Positions 14,529 to 23,448 of a DNA stretch of 45,193 bases are shown in pieces; position 1 is the first letter of the stretch; the number at the start of each line of letters is the position of its first letter. The translations under genes and the position numbers were made by a program. Below the pieces are notes generated by a model. It had not been told where the DNA came from. It made no database searches and worked only from the letters and a program-made list of their open reading frames with translations. The DNA comes from Anaerolineae bacterium clx_CAG2. GTDB taxonomy: Bacteria; Chloroflexota; Anaerolineae; JAAEKA01. The stretch covers positions 1 to 45,193 of the forward strand of contig JAAEKA010000037.1 of the NCBI GenBank assembly GCA_014155705.1. The letters are read 5' to 3'.

Positions 14529-17066
14529 CTATATTGCGCTTACGGTCTCTGTGCGCGGCTGGCCGCCGGCATCGGTGATCGTCACCAGCCACTGCGGCGT
14601 CCAGGCCACGGCCAGGTGTTGGATGTTGACGTCGGTCTTGCGGGGTCGCACGGGATACTGCTCAATCTCATGCTGCGCCTGATCCCAGCGCGCTGCGGCC
14701 TCGCGGCTGATGCCGTCCATCTCGGCCTGCATCTCTTGAATCTGCTGGTTCAGTTGAGCGATAGTCTGCTGCGACTCCACGACTTCCTGCTTGGCTCGCT
14801 CGGTCATCTGACGTTTCTGCGAAGCCGAGCTCAATGCCGTGGTCACTCGTTTACGCCCGCCAAAGAAGCTCAACAGCGAGTCGCCGGCTGAGAGCATCTC
14901 CTGTTGTTTGCGGGCGTTATAGGCAGTCTCGTCCTTTTGCAGTTCAATCTCTTCACGCCGCAGCTTCTCTTGCAGGCTGTCCAGCTTGGTTTGATACTTG
15001 GCCTGCAGTTTGTCGACCTCGTCATCGCGCTGCTCGCGTGCCGCCTGCTGCAAGCGAATCTTAAAGGCTCGTTCGTCCTCGCCCGGTTCTGAGTAGACCT
15101 TGAGCGAAGGGCTGAAAAGCAGCGGATAGGTCAGGTTACGGTAGAGATACTCGGCCAGGTCGCTGCGCAGCGTTGCCAGTTTGCGAGCACTGTTGATGGT
15201 GGCCGGAACTTCGCCAAAGACTGCATCGCTCTCTGGCTGGACGGCCAGATCGCGTTCGTCGATCTCGACCTCGCTGGCTTCGTCCCAGCGCACCAGATTG
15301 GATCCATTGGGCGGCGAAACCAGCAACTTGACGCTTTGCTGTTCTCTGACGTTCCGTTTATCATCAACGAAACTAACAGCGCCAAGACCCAGCAAGCGGG
15401 CGTCGTAGCGCAGTTTGCTGCCGGTAACGTTGAGCTTGCTTCCCAGCCGGCTCTCCAGGTCGCCCAATGCCTGATACATGCTGCGGCGGGTTGGCAGATA
15501 GAACTGGGGCACGTCATGGGGCAGGCCCGGCGCGATGGCGCCAAGGTCTGTGGTTGCGGCCGGGACGGTTGTCTGGGGCGAGAATTGTGGCGCTGGCTGT
15601 GTTGGGGACGCCGCTGGCGCTGCTGCGGGTAGCGCCTGGCCCAGCAACGCGGCCCGCTGATCCTTGACCAGTTCCCGCACCTGACTGCGCGTCAAGGGGC
15701 CGCGCAGGTAGCTCATGGCCCAACGGGTCTGGAAGATGATCGGCTGCTTTTCGTTGACGTTGTGCATCATGAAGACGCGGTTGCCCAGCGCAGAGATGAT
15801 GCGGTCCATCTCCTGGCGGTTGGGCCGGCTGCCGCCGTCGACAGACATGCCCTCCAGCCCGTCCAAGAGGCGCTGCTTGTCGCGGTCGGCCTGCAGCTTG
15901 CCGATGAACCAGGTGCCCGCGTTGGTCAAACCCTTGTAGTCCAGGTCCACCGGGTTCTGTGTCGTCAGCATGACGCCCAGGCCAAAGGCGCGCGCCTGCT
16001 TCATCAACGTGAGCATGGGGCGCTTGCTGGGCGGGTTGCTGCTGGGTGGAAAGTAGCCGAAGACCTCGTCCATGTAGAGCAGGGCGCGCAGGCTGGTGGT
16101 GCCGCCCTGGCTGCGCATCCAGGTGATCACCTGCTCCAGCAGCAGGGTCACGAAGAACATGCGCTCGGCGTCGCTCAGGTGGGCGATGTAGAAAATGCTG
16201 ACATTGGGCTTGGCATCGCCGCCGTGCAGCATATGATCGATGTCCAGCGGCATGCCTTGGATCCAGGTGGCAAAGGAGGGCGCGGCGATGATGTTGTTCA
16301 GCGCCATAGCCAGGCCGAAGCGGTCCTTTTGCGGGTAGAAGGTGTCCACATCGAAGACGCCCAGTTGGCGCACGGGGGGAGTCTGAATGGCCATGATGAG
16401 CTTTGCCAGGTCCAAATCTTCGCCGTTGCGCCAGTAATGCTCGAAGATCGTGGCCATCAGAATATGCTCACGGCTGCGCACCGGATCGGCCTCGACGCCG
16501 ATCAGTCCCAGCAGAGCGCTGACCGTGCCGCTGACACGCTCCCGCAGTGCCTCCTGCTCATCATCCCAATTGAGTTGAGGCGCGGCGAAGGAACTGAGGA
16601 TGCTGACGGGAACGCCTGAATCGGAGCCTGGGGTGTAGATGACGAAGTCACAACTCTCCTTGAGCAGCCTGATGCGCTCTGGCCCCTGGTCCCAACTGGC
16701 CAGCCCCTTGGCCCAGGTCTCAGCCTGGTTGGCCGCGTAAGCTTCGACGGTCATATCCTTGCGCCGAGCGTCGTCGGCGTTGATCCAGGGCTGGAAATCA
16801 TCGGGACGCAGGTCGGGAAAGGTCAGCAAGAGGTTGGTGATGTCGCCCTTGGGGTCGATGATGATCATCGGCACCTGGTCGATGGCTGCCTCCTCCATCA
16901 GGTCGATGCACAGGCCAGTCTTGCCGCTGCCAGTCATGCCGACGCAAACTGCGTGCGTGGTCAGGTCGCGGGCGTCGTACATCAGGGGGACGTCGCTCAG
17001 CTTGCCTGCAGCCAGGTCGTATTCTTTGCCCAGATAGAATGAGCCTAAGCGCTCGGTGATGGTCAT
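14529..17066 (-). CDS. HerA/DUF87-like ATPase with C-terminal coiled coil
   Basis: The protein has 845 residues. Walker A is GMTGSGKT (43-50), followed by MIIIDPKGDITNLL, where the Asp-Pro-Lys-Gly step is typical of HerA/FtsK-type ATPases. Walker B is ALLYMDEVFGYFPP, and a sensor-like VMLTTQNPVDLDYKGL follows. The C-terminal region (about 660-800) is charged and heptad-like, predicted as a coiled coil interrupted by LLSFFGGRKR. Such proteins are hexameric motors on DNA or other polymers; the partner nuclease NurA is not in the window. The neighbouring VanW gene, 8 bases downstream, hints at an envelope role instead (inference). The family is firm; the function is not. Confidence 0.85.
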   Translation of the reverse strand: MTITERLGSFYLGKEYDLAAGKLSDVPLMYDARDLTTHAVCVGMTGSGKTGLCIDLMEEAAIDQVPMIIIDPKGDITNLLLTFPDLRPDDFQPWINADDARRKDMTVEAYAANQAETWAKGLASWDQGPERIRLLKESCDFVIYTPGSDSGVPVSILSSFAAPQLNWDDEQEALRERVSGTVSALLGLIGVEADPVRSREHILMATIFEHYWRNGEDLDLAKLIMAIQTPPVRQLGVFDVDTFYPQKDRFGLAMALNNIIAAPSFATWIQGMPLDIDHMLHGGDAKPNVSIFYIAHLSDAERMFFVTLLLEQVITWMRSQGGTTSLRALLYMDEVFGYFPPSSNPPSKRPMLTLMKQARAFGLGVMLTTQNPVDLDYKGLTNAGTWFIGKLQADRDKQRLLDGLEGMSVDGGSRPNRQEMDRIISALGNRVFMMHNVNEKQPIIFQTRWAMSYLRGPLTRSQVRELVKDQRAALLGQALPAAAPAASPTQPAPQFSPQTTVPAATTDLGAIAPGLPHDVPQFYLPTRRSMYQALGDLESRLGSKLNVTGSKLRYDARLLGLGAVSFVDDKRNVREQQSVKLLVSPPNGSNLVRWDEASEVEIDERDLAVQPESDAVFGEVPATINSARKLATLRSDLAEYLYRNLTYPLLFSPSLKVYSEPGEDERAFKIRLQQAAREQRDDEVDKLQAKYQTKLDSLQEKLRREEIELQKDETAYNARKQQEMLSAGDSLLSFFGGRKRVTTALSSASQKRQMTERAKQEVVESQQTIAQLNQQIQEMQAEMDGISREAAARWDQAQHEIEQYPVRPRKTDVNIQHLAVAWTPQWLVTITDAGGQPRTETVSAI

Positions 17067-17150
17067 GGCTACCTTCCGAATGAATGCTTGGGGTGTGGTG
17101 ATAGCATCTCATACGAGATGCGCCAGGATCGGTCTCTTCCTTAGTCAGCA

Positions 17151-17179
17151 ATTATAGCACAATCCGTGCAATGCGTCAG
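17151..17179 (-). promoter_or_regulatory. Predicted promoter of the HerA-like/VanW operon
   Basis: On the minus strand CTGACG (17179-17174) and a perfect TATAAT (17156-17151) are 17 bases apart, 85 bases before the ATG at 17066. A small palindrome, GCATCTC-ATAC-GAGATGC at 17104-17121, lies between promoter and start and could be an operator or a leader hairpin. Confidence 0.5.
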
Positions 17180-17325
17180 GTTAGCAGCGCTCCCATTTGG
17201 ATGTGTCATGTTTACGCGGCCAATCGAACCGTGTCTGGTTGCGGCTGGCGCTGCGGCGTCTGTGCTTTTTTGGGTAACTGTTGAGGTGGCGCGTGTTTTG
17301 GCGCTTTTGTCCAAAGCGGTGTTAA

Positions 17326-18651
17326 ATGGGCCGCATGCCTGCACCTTCTGCCGGACGCTTCGTCGCCCTACGCCACCGCGATTATCGCCTGATCTGGGCC
17401 GGTAACTTTGTCTCGATCATCGGCTCGCAGATGCAGTTTGTGGCTATCAACTGGCATATCTACAAATTGCTGGAAGGCACGCAGCTAAGCGTCGATCTGT
17501 TGGGCCGTGAGTTTGCGCTCAACAGTGAGGCGCTGGGGTTGGGGGGCGTTGGACTGGCGCGCATCGTGCCGATCCTCTTTTTTGCCTTGGTGGGTGGGAC
17601 GCTGGCCGATATCGTCGACCGGCGCAAGTTGTTGGTATTGACCAACGGCGCTGCGGCCGGCTTTGCCGCTCTGCTGGCCGCGCTCAGCTTTGCCCAGCGC
17701 GACACGGTTTGGGCCATCTACCTGCTGACCGCGGCCGGCGCGGCTACTACGGCCTTCTCCAGTCCTGCCTTCCAGTCTATCGTGCCCAACCTGGTGCCGC
17801 GTGAGGATCTGACCAACGCGATCAGCCTCAACTCGTTGGTACGCCAGATGGCAACTATCGTCGGCCCGGCCGCGGCTGGCGTGATTCTGGCCGCCAGCAA
17901 CGTAGGTTGGGTCTATGCCATCAACGCGGCCTCTTTTGTGGTCATCGTCGTGGCTCTGTTGCTGATTCGTTCCCGCTCTGGCCCGGCAGCCAAAGATACG
18001 GGATTGGGCTGGGCGGCCATCGTCGAAGGCTGGCGCTTTGTCCGCGGGACACGGATCATCTGGGGCAGCATGTTGCTGGATTTCTTCGCCACGCTTTTCA
18101 GCTCGGCGCGCACGCTGCTGCCTTTGGTGGCCGATCAGGTGCTGGGCATGGGCGCGCAAGGTTATGGTCTGCTGGCCACAGCCGATGCAGTGGGCTCGCT
18201 GACAGCCGGCATGGCGATTTCGCTGCGCAAGGACATCTATCGCCAGGGTGCGGTGCTATTGGGCAGCGTGGCTATCTACGGCCTGGCCACGGCGCTGTTT
18301 GGCCTCTCCACTAACTTTGCGCTCAGCTACCTCTTCTTTGCCGCAGTAGGCGCCAGCGACACTATTTCGACCATCATCCGCCAGACGCTGCGCCAGATGA
18401 TGACCCCTGATCGGCTGCGTGGCAGGATGACGGGTATCAACCAGGTGTTCTTCATGGGCGGCCCTCAGTTGGGCGAGATGGAGGCTGGCGCAGTAGCAGC
18501 GGCCTTCGGCGTACCCTTCGCCATTGTCAGCGGCGGCCTGGCCACGGTGGCGATGACCGGCTATATCGCCTGGCGTTATCCCCGGCTGCGCCGCTACACC
18601 AGCGCCACCATGGTTGAGGACCAGGAGCGGTTGGCCCAGGCAGGCGCATAG
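17326..18651 (+). CDS. MFS transporter, EntS/macrolide-efflux-like
   Basis: The protein has 441 residues and about 12 membrane helices. The N-terminus FVALRHRDYRLIWAGNFVSIIG is typical of the MFS_3 exporter group. Motif A is seen as GGTLADIVDRRKLLVLTN (about 90-107), and the central signature VGPAAAGVILA follows. Relatives export enterobactin, macrolides or other lipophilic compounds by proton antiport; the substrate here is unknown. Two in-frame ATG codons (17326 and 17335) are possible and neither has a clear ribosome-binding site. The gene diverges from the HerA-like operon across 259 bases and precedes the di-haem peroxidase by 15 bases, possibly co-transcribed. Confidence 0.85.
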   Translation: MGRMPAPSAGRFVALRHRDYRLIWAGNFVSIIGSQMQFVAINWHIYKLLEGTQLSVDLLGREFALNSEALGLGGVGLARIVPILFFALVGGTLADIVDRRKLLVLTNGAAAGFAALLAALSFAQRDTVWAIYLLTAAGAATTAFSSPAFQSIVPNLVPREDLTNAISLNSLVRQMATIVGPAAAGVILAASNVGWVYAINAASFVVIVVALLLIRSRSGPAAKDTGLGWAAIVEGWRFVRGTRIIWGSMLLDFFATLFSSARTLLPLVADQVLGMGAQGYGLLATADAVGSLTAGMAISLRKDIYRQGAVLLGSVAIYGLATALFGLSTNFALSYLFFAAVGASDTISTIIRQTLRQMMTPDRLRGRMTGINQVFFMGGPQLGEMEAGAVAAAFGVPFAIVSGGLATVAMTGYIAWRYPRLRRYTSATMVEDQERLAQAGA

Positions 18652-18666
18652 AACGAGGCATAAGGC

Positions 18667-19872
18667 ATGAGACGTAAGGACTATGGAAAGATGAGAAGCA
18701 AAGGACTTTCAGATGAGCAAGACCGCGCGGCGACCGGATTCAGTGCAAACAGAGCTTTGCGCGCCATGACTATCTGCCTGACAGCTCTGACGCTGGTCGT
18801 CACATCGATCTCCTGCGCGATGCCGGCTGTCGTCACCCCCGCTCCATCGGCGGCCACGGCAACCGCGCTCCCTGCCTCTCTTCCTCTCTCCTCCTCTGTC
18901 TCTCTGCCCCTCATTCCCTCCTTTCCCCCCATCGTGACGCCTCCCGACAATCCAACCACGCCGGCCAAAGTCGAGCTGGGCCGACAGTTGTTCTTCGATC
19001 CGGCGCTGTCGGCCAGCAATGCCATGGCGTGCGCCACCTGTCATCATCCTGACCTGGGCTTCTCTAACGGCGCTGCGGTCAGCCCCCCGCGGCCCGGCCG
19101 GCCAGGCCGCAATGTCATGACGCTGTGGAACACGGCCTATAACCGTCAACTGTTGTGGGATGGGCGGGTGGAGTCACTGGAGCAGCAGGCGCCGGCGCCG
19201 CTGACCCTGCCCAATGAGATGGCCGAGACGCCGGAACTGTTGGAGGCCAAGCTGCGGGCCATCCCGGCTTACGTCGCCTTGTTCGATGCAGCCTTTGGCG
19301 GAGGCGAGGCGGCAGTGACTTTTGACAACGTGACGCGTGCGCTGGCTGCCTTTCAGCGCACATTGCTCAGCCGCAACAGTGCATTCGATCGCTATGTGGC
19401 TGGAGACGTCAGCGCTCTGACGATCCAGGAGCAGCGGGGTCTGGACCTGTTTTTCTCTGACGAGACGCGCTGCGCCGAATGTCACCAGCCGCCGGCTCTG
19501 GCCCACGAGACCTTTCGCGTGGTCGGCGTGCCCAGCGAGGACGCCGGTCGGGCCAGCGTCAGCCCCCAGGGCGTGCATGGCGCGTTCAAGGTGCCAACGC
19601 TGCGCAACGTGGCCCTGACTGCCCCCTACATGCACAACGGTTCATTGGCCACGCTGGAGGATGTGGTGCAGTTCTACGCGGACGGCGCAGGCCGGGTCGA
19701 TGGCTTCCCTTTGGTCGATCCGCTGCTCAAAGGCTTCGATCTGAGCGCGCAGGACAAGGCCGACCTGGTGGCCTTTCTGCGGGCGTTGACCGACGAAAGC
19801 GAATTGCCTGCGGTGCCGGAACGGGCGCTGTCGGGTCTGCCCACTGTGCCGCGCGCCGCCCCGCCGCCCTAA
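18667..19872 (+). CDS. Di-haem cytochrome c peroxidase/MauG family lipoprotein
   Basis: The frame encodes 401 residues with two c-type haem sites: Cys122-Cys125-His126 in ACATCHHPD and Cys269-Cys272-His273 in CAECHQPP. The family blocks VELGRQLFFDPALS, LWNTAYNRQLLWDGR and LRNVALTAPYMHNG(S) are clear. Such enzymes reduce H2O2 or carry out long-range oxidations outside the cytoplasm. A hydrophobic stretch ending TSIS-Cys50 looks like a lipoprotein signal, followed by a low-complexity Ser/Pro/Leu linker encoded by a pyrimidine-rich tract. The 5' end overlaps a repeat-like stretch, so the start is uncertain: ATG at 18691 or 18769 is also possible. The gene ends before a large convergent hairpin. 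Confidence 0.87.
   Translation: MRRKDYGKMRSKGLSDEQDRAATGFSANRALRAMTICLTALTLVVTSISCAMPAVVTPAPSAATATALPASLPLSSSVSLPLIPSFPPIVTPPDNPTTPAKVELGRQLFFDPALSASNAMACATCHHPDLGFSNGAAVSPPRPGRPGRNVMTLWNTAYNRQLLWDGRVESLEQQAPAPLTLPNEMAETPELLEAKLRAIPAYVALFDAAFGGGEAAVTFDNVTRALAAFQRTLLSRNSAFDRYVAGDVSALTIQEQRGLDLFFSDETRCAECHQPPALAHETFRVVGVPSEDAGRASVSPQGVHGAFKVPTLRNVALTAPYMHNGSLATLEDVVQFYADGAGRVDGFPLVDPLLKGFDLSAQDKADLVAFLRALTDESELPAVPERALSGLPTVPRAAPPP
18865..18938. repeat. Polypyrimidine tract inside the peroxidase gene
   Basis: This stretch is almost pure C and T on the plus strand, with degenerate CTCTCTC, CTCTGTCTCTC and CCCCTC units. It encodes the Ser/Leu/Pro linker between lipoprotein signal and catalytic domain. 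A very similar tract lies inside the radical SAM gene near 43140-43205. Confidence 0.6.
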
Positions 19873-19950
19873 AAGCCCCGGCATCTGCTTCGCCCTCTGA
19901 TCTGGCCGGTTTACGAGCCGCGTACAGGGTGATGGTCTGGGCGCCGCGGT

Positions 19951-20008
19951 CGCATGACAAGCAACCACGCGCACATGGCTCCATGTGCGCGTGGTTGCTT
20001 GTCATGCG
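19951..20008. terminator. 28-bp perfect hairpin between convergent genes
   Basis: A 28-base arm at 19951-19978 is followed, after a 2-base centre, by its exact complement at 19981-20008. The arm contains GACAAGCAACCACGCG. It lies between the peroxidase stop (19872) and the stop of the amine-oxidase-like gene (20031, minus), so it most likely acts as a bidirectional terminator. The stem is far longer than usual and lacks a T-tract. Confidence 0.7.
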
Positions 20009-20030
20009 GCATGAAGGGTTGGCGCTGCTA

Positions 20031-21920
20031 TTAAGGACGGTAGCAGGCGTCGCCCAGGTTGCAGCCCCAGTGTCTGGCGCTGCGTAATACGTCGCCGATG
20101 TCAATGACGCCATCGCCGTTCAGATCAAGCTGAGCTTCGTAGCAGTCGTCGGGGGCGCCCTCCGCACAGTTCCAGTGGCTGGCCACTGCTGCGATGTCGC
20201 TGCTGTCGATGGTCAGGCTGCAGTCGAAGTCCAGCGACGAGCAGGCCTCGGCTGTGTTGGGCGTGAACATGGGGCCTGAAAAGCAGGGCCACGTGGTCGA
20301 TGCATTGTCGGTCCAGCAGTACTGCCGCTCGCCATAGCCGTTGTTCACCATCCATGTGGTGATGGTCAGGCTGGCGGGCACATACCAGAGCACGAGGTTC
20401 TTGTTGCGCACGTTCTCGCCGTCCACCCAATAATGAGGTCCCTGGCGGTGATCGGTGTTGCAGCAGCCGGTGTCAGGCAGCGCGCCAAAGTCCGCGTCAC
20501 CCTCACTCGCCCGGTGCAGGGTCAGGTAGGTGTAAGCGTTGTCACCCGTTCCCATGTCATCGAACTGGCCCTGGCCCGGCTCGATGTAATAACCGAAACC
20601 GGAATTCTCATGGATGATGCGGTAGAGATAGCCTTCGGCGGTGTAGGGTGCATCTTGTAGCCACCAACCCTCGGTATTGCGGATGACCCACTGGCTGCCG
20701 TCCCAGGTTGAGAACGTATTGCCCGCATCGTCGAACGCCGCCACGTCCATTCGTATCACCGGCCGGTAAGTAGCCTCAGTTAGTTGGCTGTTGCCGCAGC
20801 CGCGGCCATAGGCGCCCGACTTGACCCGATAGCGGCCATCGGTGTAAAACTCGAAGTGCTGCTCGTAGCGGTAGTTGCAGGCTGCCGTCCAGTTGCTCAT
20901 GCGAAAGTCCTGCACCACGGCGAAACCGATGTACTCGTCGGCCGGGCTGTGCAGATCGCGGATCTGCGTGTTGCCGTAGTTGTAGATCGGGAAGCCGCCG
21001 CCCGCGCCGCCGCCGCAGCCGATATAGTCGCGGTAGCCGCTGCCGCTGGGGTAACGAGCGTGCCACTCCATCAGCTTCAGACGCGCAGCTACCGGTCGAT
21101 CCGCGCCGCCGATGTTCTTGGTGATGTTGGTGACCTCCAACCCGTCGGTTGGGGTGGTGCGGTAATCCATGTTCCAGCCGTCGCGCGCTACGTGGATCGT
21201 GACGCCGCAGTCCTCAGGAGCGACTTCCGGTTTGGGATCGATTTGATTGCTGATCAGGTCGTAGGGTTTCTCTTCCCACCACAGCCGTTCGATGCGCTCT
21301 TCGTGCAGGTCCACCAGCACCCACACTGCTCCGCTGTCGGTCATGAAGGTGGCGCCGGCGCACAGGCGGCCGGCCGTACAGACGGTTTCAGCGTCGTTGG
21401 CATCCATCAGGCGGGTCTGCTCATTTGTGGGCTGGTAGCCCAGCGCGGCTACAACGTCCGGGTCGTTCTGGATGATCTCGACCGCGCGCTGGTAGAGAGC
21501 GGGGGTGATTAGCGGATGCGAGGCGGGGGTCAGCCAGGCATCCAGCACCTGGTCGCCGCCCAGGTGGACGATGGCGGTGACGGTAGCCGCTTGGTCGAAG
21601 TCGAAGATGTCCACTTGATAGCAGGACCCGTCGCTGCACGCATCGTAGGCCGGCACGAAGGGGTCGCGGAAGGGCAGGATTGTGAAAACCTCAGCGCGCG
21701 CGCCTTTGGCGTAGCGCTGCACGGAGGGCGCCGCCAGCGCCAGCCGCTGGGCCTGCTGTTGTTGTGCAGATAGCGCCTGTTCGGTTTGCTCCAACGGTTT
21801 GATTGGGCCGCTGTCGGCCACGGCTGGCGGGCCAGCCAGCAGGGCAAAGGCCGCAATCAACAGCGCCAAAACGAGGCTGGCTGTCAGGGCCGCCTTGAAA
21901 CGGTTTTTCTGCTCCGCCAT
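20031..21920 (-). CDS. Secreted copper-amine-oxidase-like protein with dockerin-like repeats; copper ligands lost
   Basis: The protein has 629 residues. A basic start and hydrophobic segment (about 9-31, ending GPPAVADS) form a signal peptide. The middle resembles the catalytic domain of copper amine oxidases: DGLEVTNITKNIGGADRPV, then YIGFAVVQDFRMSNW, then CNYRYEQHFEFYTDG, which aligns with the cofactor region NYDY...FYQDG (Tyr350), and later KNLVLWYV. The His-x-His copper site and the third His appear replaced (TYRPVIRMD where THQHIYNFRLD is expected), and the catalytic-base region reads YIGCGGGAG. The C-terminus (about 560-628) has two dockerin-like calcium repeats, for example DLNGDGVIDIGDVLRSARHWG. 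The start has AAGGAG upstream. Probably extracellular and non-catalytic; homology is judged by eye. Confidence 0.6.
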   Translation of the reverse strand: MAEQKNRFKAALTASLVLALLIAAFALLAGPPAVADSGPIKPLEQTEQALSAQQQQAQRLALAAPSVQRYAKGARAEVFTILPFRDPFVPAYDACSDGSCYQVDIFDFDQAATVTAIVHLGGDQVLDAWLTPASHPLITPALYQRAVEIIQNDPDVVAALGYQPTNEQTRLMDANDAETVCTAGRLCAGATFMTDSGAVWVLVDLHEERIERLWWEEKPYDLISNQIDPKPEVAPEDCGVTIHVARDGWNMDYRTTPTDGLEVTNITKNIGGADRPVAARLKLMEWHARYPSGSGYRDYIGCGGGAGGGFPIYNYGNTQIRDLHSPADEYIGFAVVQDFRMSNWTAACNYRYEQHFEFYTDGRYRVKSGAYGRGCGNSQLTEATYRPVIRMDVAAFDDAGNTFSTWDGSQWVIRNTEGWWLQDAPYTAEGYLYRIIHENSGFGYYIEPGQGQFDDMGTGDNAYTYLTLHRASEGDADFGALPDTGCCNTDHRQGPHYWVDGENVRNKNLVLWYVPASLTITTWMVNNGYGERQYCWTDNASTTWPCFSGPMFTPNTAEACSSLDFDCSLTIDSSDIAAVASHWNCAEGAPDDCYEAQLDLNGDGVIDIGDVLRSARHWGCNLGDACYRP

Positions 21921-22064
21921 GTTATGGTCTCTCCTTGCCCGGCCGTGCCAGGCTTCTCTCGGGGCTACTACGATGAGTTGAACAAAAAGCCGCTGTACCC
22001 ACAGCCGGCTGGCGAGAGTGTAAACCACCTGGCGGTCTCTGTCAAATCAATGAACAAGTAAAGC

Positions 22065-22625
22065 TCAATATCCCCGCGCTTTTCTTAACAAATAAAACAC
22101 AACAGCAGCGCCAGCGTAGAACAGGCCGGCGCCGACCAGGACGAACTTGGCGATGGCGCACCAGCGGGCTGTCGCCGGCCATGCGCCGGCTGTCGAGCCT
22201 TGCAACACCTGCCACAAGGCAAGGTTCTCGACGGCATCCAGCAGCGCCGCCAGACCCAGTCCCCAGGCCAGCAGAAGGCCCAGCATGGCTACAGCCTGGG
22301 GCGAGCGAAGGGATGTGGCCGACGCACGCACACAGGCCAGAGCGATGGTCACGGCGTACAGCGGCATGTAGAGATAGTCCAGACCCAGGCTGAAGGCCGC
22401 GTGTTGCCGGGCGAAGGCGTCCCACGACGCCAGTATGGTCTGGGCCGCGGCCGTCGCGCCGGCCAGTTCAAAGGAGACGATGCCCAGCGGCGCGGCCGCA
22501 GTCTGCAAGGGCCGGCCGATGGCCTGCAGCACTGCGGTCAGCGCCAGGGTAGCGATGATCAAAGGAGGCAAGACGCGCGCCTGCGCCGAAGGCGCAAGGC
22601 GCGCCAAGGGATGGGTGAGGCGCAT
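22065..22625 (-). CDS. Four-helix membrane protein of unknown function
   Basis: The protein has 186 residues and hydrophobic segments near 20-36, 80-100, 112-130 and 155-182. The motif GIVSFELAGATAAAQTIL between the first helices and LLDAVENLALWQVLQG later are reminiscent of uncharacterised membrane proteins in which a polar Glu and Asp face each other in the membrane. I do not recognise a named family. It starts 3 bases after the stop of tspO and is surely co-transcribed with it, which suggests a role in the same stress response (inference). Confidence 0.7.
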   Translation of the reverse strand: MRLTHPLARLAPSAQARVLPPLIIATLALTAVLQAIGRPLQTAAAPLGIVSFELAGATAAAQTILASWDAFARQHAAFSLGLDYLYMPLYAVTIALACVRASATSLRSPQAVAMLGLLLAWGLGLAALLDAVENLALWQVLQGSTAGAWPATARWCAIAKFVLVGAGLFYAGAAVVFYLLRKARGY

Positions 22626-22628
22626 GAA

Positions 22629-23408
22629 TTATGTTGCCAGGGCCGGCGCGGGCTGTCTGCGGCCGCTGCGTAGCAGGCTGATCACCACCAGCGCCAGAAC
22701 GTAGCCTGTGGCCACCCATGCGGCCGTAGACACAGGCGCAACGGTCGCATGTTTGACGCCGATGCCGGCGAAGGCCCAGGCCAACACCAGCAGATAGGCC
22801 ACGTCGCTGCGGGTCAGCGCCATCAGGGTGGCCACGACCAGCGCCACGGCCAGCGTGATCACCAGCCATACCTCCTCGCTGACACCGAAGCCGTTCCAAC
22901 CCCAATAGTTGAGCAGCGCAGTGACATTGGCGATGGTGGCCACGGTGATCCAGCCCAGGTAGATGCTGAAGGGCAGGTCCACCGTCAGGCGCTCGACCAA
23001 CGGCGGACTGGCGCGGCCGATGCGCAGCCGCAGGTAGACGCCGATCAGCGTGCCCAGCAGTACCAGCATGGCGATCAGGGTTAGCGGGAAGAGCTGGTAG
23101 TGCCAGAGGAAGATCCAGGCGATGTTGGCCAGCGAACCGGCCAGGAACAGTGTGCGAATGCTGCGCAGCCGCGGGCTTTGCCTCTGGGCCGGCAGCGCCT
23201 GGTAGATCGCGTAGGCCAGCAGGCCCAGGTAGATCACGCCCCAGATGGCAAAGACATAGCCGGCCGGTGTGAAGTAGACAGGAAAGCTGTCGGAGATTTC
23301 GCCGGTCTGCAGGCCATTGATGGGCAGGGCGTTGGCCAGGCCGTTGATGGCGATGGTGGCCACCACGGCCACGACGATCAGGATTTGTCGGGTCAGGTCC
23401 TTGTTCAT
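22629..23408 (-). CDS. tspO: TspO/MBR family tryptophan-rich sensory protein
   Basis: The protein has 259 residues. Five helices are typical of TspO; the family motifs FTPAGYVFAIWGVIYLGLL (about 46-64), ANIAWIFLWHY, and LPFSIYLGWITVATIANVTALL are clear. About 80 extra C-terminal residues add further hydrophobic segments, as in the longer bacterial variants. TspO proteins bind and help degrade porphyrins and respond to light and oxygen stress in the membrane. AAGGAA lies upstream of the ATG. The neighbours are a photolyase gene upstream and a small membrane protein downstream, consistent with a photo-oxidative stress group. A 12-bp palindrome sits 41 bases upstream of the start. Confidence 0.88.
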   Translation of the reverse strand: MNKDLTRQILIVVAVVATIAINGLANALPINGLQTGEISDSFPVYFTPAGYVFAIWGVIYLGLLAYAIYQALPAQRQSPRLRSIRTLFLAGSLANIAWIFLWHYQLFPLTLIAMLVLLGTLIGVYLRLRIGRASPPLVERLTVDLPFSIYLGWITVATIANVTALLNYWGWNGFGVSEEVWLVITLAVALVVATLMALTRSDVAYLLVLAWAFAGIGVKHATVAPVSTAAWVATGYVLALVVISLLRSGRRQPAPALAT

Positions 23409-23448
23409 GATGCACTTTCCTTAGCCAACAGATTGACAAACCAATGGC

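Noticed and set aside
15762..16619. Long plus-strand frame opposite the HerA-like ATPase
   Set aside because: It is His/Gln/Ala-rich shadow sequence with no domain; the minus-strand gene has clear Walker motifs.
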